Positions 5,524 through 5,949 of a stretch of DNA of 5,949 nucleotides are shown piece by piece; the first letter of the stretch is position 1; every line of letters begins with the position of its first letter. Source of the stretch: Caldifarciminota bacterium (GTDB taxonomy: Bacteria; Hydrothermota; Tepidihabitantia; Tepidihabitantales; Tepidihabitantaceae); the NCBI GenBank assembly GCA_016935775.1, contig JAFGQF010000022.1:1-5949 (forward strand), read 5' to 3'. Both the position numbers and the translations under genes were made by a program. Below the pieces are notes generated by a model. It did no database searches. It was not told where the DNA came from and was given only the letters and a program-made list of their open reading frames with translations.

Positions 5524-5579
5524 CAGTAGTCAGCATTCAGTAGTCAGCATTCAGTAGACAGCATTCAGCAGTCAGGCTC
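5524..5579. repeat. 14-bp tandem repeat array, four units
   Basis: Four head-to-tail units of CAGTAGTCAGCATT: 5524-5537 and 5538-5551 are identical, 5552-5565 has one change (CAGTAGACAGCATT), and 5566-5579 is diverged (CAGCAGTCAGGCTC). There are no spacers, so this is not CRISPR. The array ends 24 bp upstream of the predicted -35 of the trans-sulfuration gene. Copy number could vary by slippage; a regulatory role is speculation. Confidence 0.9.
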
Positions 5580-5613
5580 ATGCTGCTGCCTTGCACTTCA
5601 GCGTCCTGACTTC

Positions 5614-5670
5614 TGCCTTCTGACCTCGTCCTCGGTCTTCGTGCTCTTGGTGCCTTGGTGTTTCAATCCT
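5614..5670. repeat. Imperfect 57-nt repeat, copy 1 (start of a longer module)
   Basis: Aligns without gaps to 5757-5813, with 5 mismatches by eye. The core CTTCGTGCTCTTGGTGCCTT is identical in both. Similarity continues more loosely past the 57 nt as pyrimidine-rich words ending in a GTGTC..GG.GG.TGA element (near 5701-5716), so the real repeat unit appears to be about 100 nt. On the minus strand the core reads as CACCAAG-type words, a style of dispersed intergenic repeat found in many environmental genomes. Confidence 0.85.
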
Positions 5671-5706
5671 CATTCCTCGGTTCTCACTCTTGCCCTCTCT
5701 GTGTCT

Positions 5707-5732
5707 CGGTGGTTGACCGTACGGGTCCGCGG
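5707..5732. repeat. 26-nt exact direct repeat, copy 1
   Basis: Identical over 26 nt to 5923-5948; the two copies are 216 nt apart. It begins CGGTGGTTGACC and ends GGTCCGCGG. Inside is a small interrupted palindrome, GACC-GTACG-GGTC (5715-5727). The first ten bases also form the end of the module that starts at 5614. Confidence 0.92.
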
Positions 5733-5756
5733 TTCTGACCTCACTGTTCTGCCTTC

Positions 5757-5813
5757 TGCCTTTTGACCTCGTCCTCGCCCTTCGTGCTCTTGGTGCCTTG
5801 GGGTTTGAATCCT
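5757..5813. repeat. Imperfect 57-nt repeat, copy 2
   Basis: Second copy of the 5614-5670 repeat, with 5 mismatches in 57 nt. Loose similarity continues to about 5852 (CGTGTCCTTGGCGGCTGA), matching the end of the first module after small insertions or deletions. Confidence 0.85.
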
Positions 5814-5859
5814 GGTCTCCGTGGTTCTCCTCTTCGTGTCCTTGGCGGCTGAGACAGTG

Positions 5860-5924
5860 CGGAAAACGCTGGGACACCTCCCCATTTGCGGAGGACCGAA
5901 ATGGGGAAGCGTCCCGGTTTTCCG
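5860..5924. repeat. 65-nt long hairpin (REP-like palindrome)
   Basis: Nested pairing by eye: 5860-5867 with 5917-5924 (8 bp, CGGAAAAC/GTTTTCCG), 5871-5875 with 5911-5915 (GGGAC/GTCCC), 5879-5887 with 5899-5907 (TCCCCATTT/AAATGGGGA, 9 bp perfect), and 5889-5891 with 5896-5898, closing an AGGA loop. That gives 25 pairs with only small internal loops. It resembles the repetitive extragenic palindromes linked to IS200-like (RAYT) transposases, from memory of the GGGGA..TCCCC and AAATGGGG style. The A-run and T-run at the base could also make it a bidirectional terminator. No transposase gene is in the window. Confidence 0.8.
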
Positions 5925-5948
5925 GTGGTTGACCGTACGGGTCCGCGG
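5923..5948. repeat. 26-nt exact direct repeat, copy 2
   Basis: Second copy of 5707-5732, beginning exactly where the 65-nt hairpin closes (two bases shared). It runs to within one base of the window end, where the next base already differs (C versus T). Confidence 0.92.
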
Positions 5949-5949
5949 C

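Larger units (their letters stand above)
5500..5949. other. Gene-free repeat-mosaic intergenic region
   Basis: About 450 nt upstream of the promoter of the trans-sulfuration gene with no credible protein or RNA gene. It holds the 14-bp tandem array, two modules of pyrimidine-rich repeat, a split pair of 26-nt direct repeats and the long hairpin. The + strand is strikingly poor in A: by hand count 13 A in 5601-5840. Open frames on the minus strand (5877-5578 and 5885-5670) give low-complexity Arg/Gln/Glu/His-rich peptides that simply translate the repeats. Confidence 0.85.

Noticed and set aside
5524..5579. CRISPR array
   Set aside because: Units are 14 bp and directly adjacent with no spacers, and no cas gene is present.
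5578..5885. Minus-strand small open frames of 99 and 71 codons
   Set aside because: They translate the dispersed repeats in two frames and give Arg/Gln/His/Glu-rich peptides without a domain or convincing ribosome binding site.
5860..5924. tRNA or known structured RNA
   Set aside because: The fold is a single long hairpin, not a cloverleaf, and lacks tRNA consensus bases; a REP-like palindrome or terminator fits better.

Overview
The window is a compact, GC-rich stretch of bacterial chromosome. All eight recognisable protein genes lie on the minus strand, so transcription runs from high to low coordinates. The organism looks like a diderm (Gram-negative-type) bacterium, because one gene encodes a BamD-like outer-membrane assembly lipoprotein. 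It also carries a DivIVA-domain protein, which is better known from Gram-positives but also occurs in some diderm and candidate phyla. I cannot name the taxon from the sequence. The G/C-rich third positions and a mosaic of short intergenic repeats would suit an uncultivated or metagenome-assembled lineage, but that is only a guess.

Layout, in transcription order. (1) Positions 5949-5446 are non-coding and repeat-rich: a 65-nt near-perfect hairpin, a 26-nt exact direct repeat, two diverged copies of a roughly 100-nt module, a 14-bp tandem array and a probable sigma70-type promoter. (2) Positions 5445-4258 encode a PLP-dependent trans-sulfuration enzyme most like methionine gamma-lyase. (3) A 50-nt gap holds a strong promoter (perfect TTGACA, 16-nt spacer, TAGAAT) placed so close to the next ATG that the mRNA should start at or within a base or two of the start codon. 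(4) Positions 4207-1 hold a very tightly packed run of seven genes: divIVA-domain gene, purine nucleoside phosphorylase, bamD-like, nadD, yajC, def and fmt (fmt is cut by the window edge). Junctions range from a 23-nt overlap to a 2-nt gap, and several use TGATG or TTGA stop/start overlaps, so the run is almost certainly one translationally coupled operon.

Taken together the operon is housekeeping. Fmt formylates initiator Met-tRNA and Def removes the formyl group from nascent chains. YajC belongs to the Sec translocase through which exported chains pass, and BamD belongs to the machine that inserts outer-membrane proteins. NadD (NAD synthesis) and the phosphorylase (purine salvage) are metabolic passengers, and the DivIVA-domain protein is a probable coiled-coil scaffold for polar or septal cell-envelope processes. 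I see no defence system, prophage, transposase or RNA gene. The points most worth a second look are the predicted leaderless divIVA promoter, the Asp/Phe substitutions in the phosphorylase base/ribose pocket, and the mosaic of hairpin and repeats at the right end.
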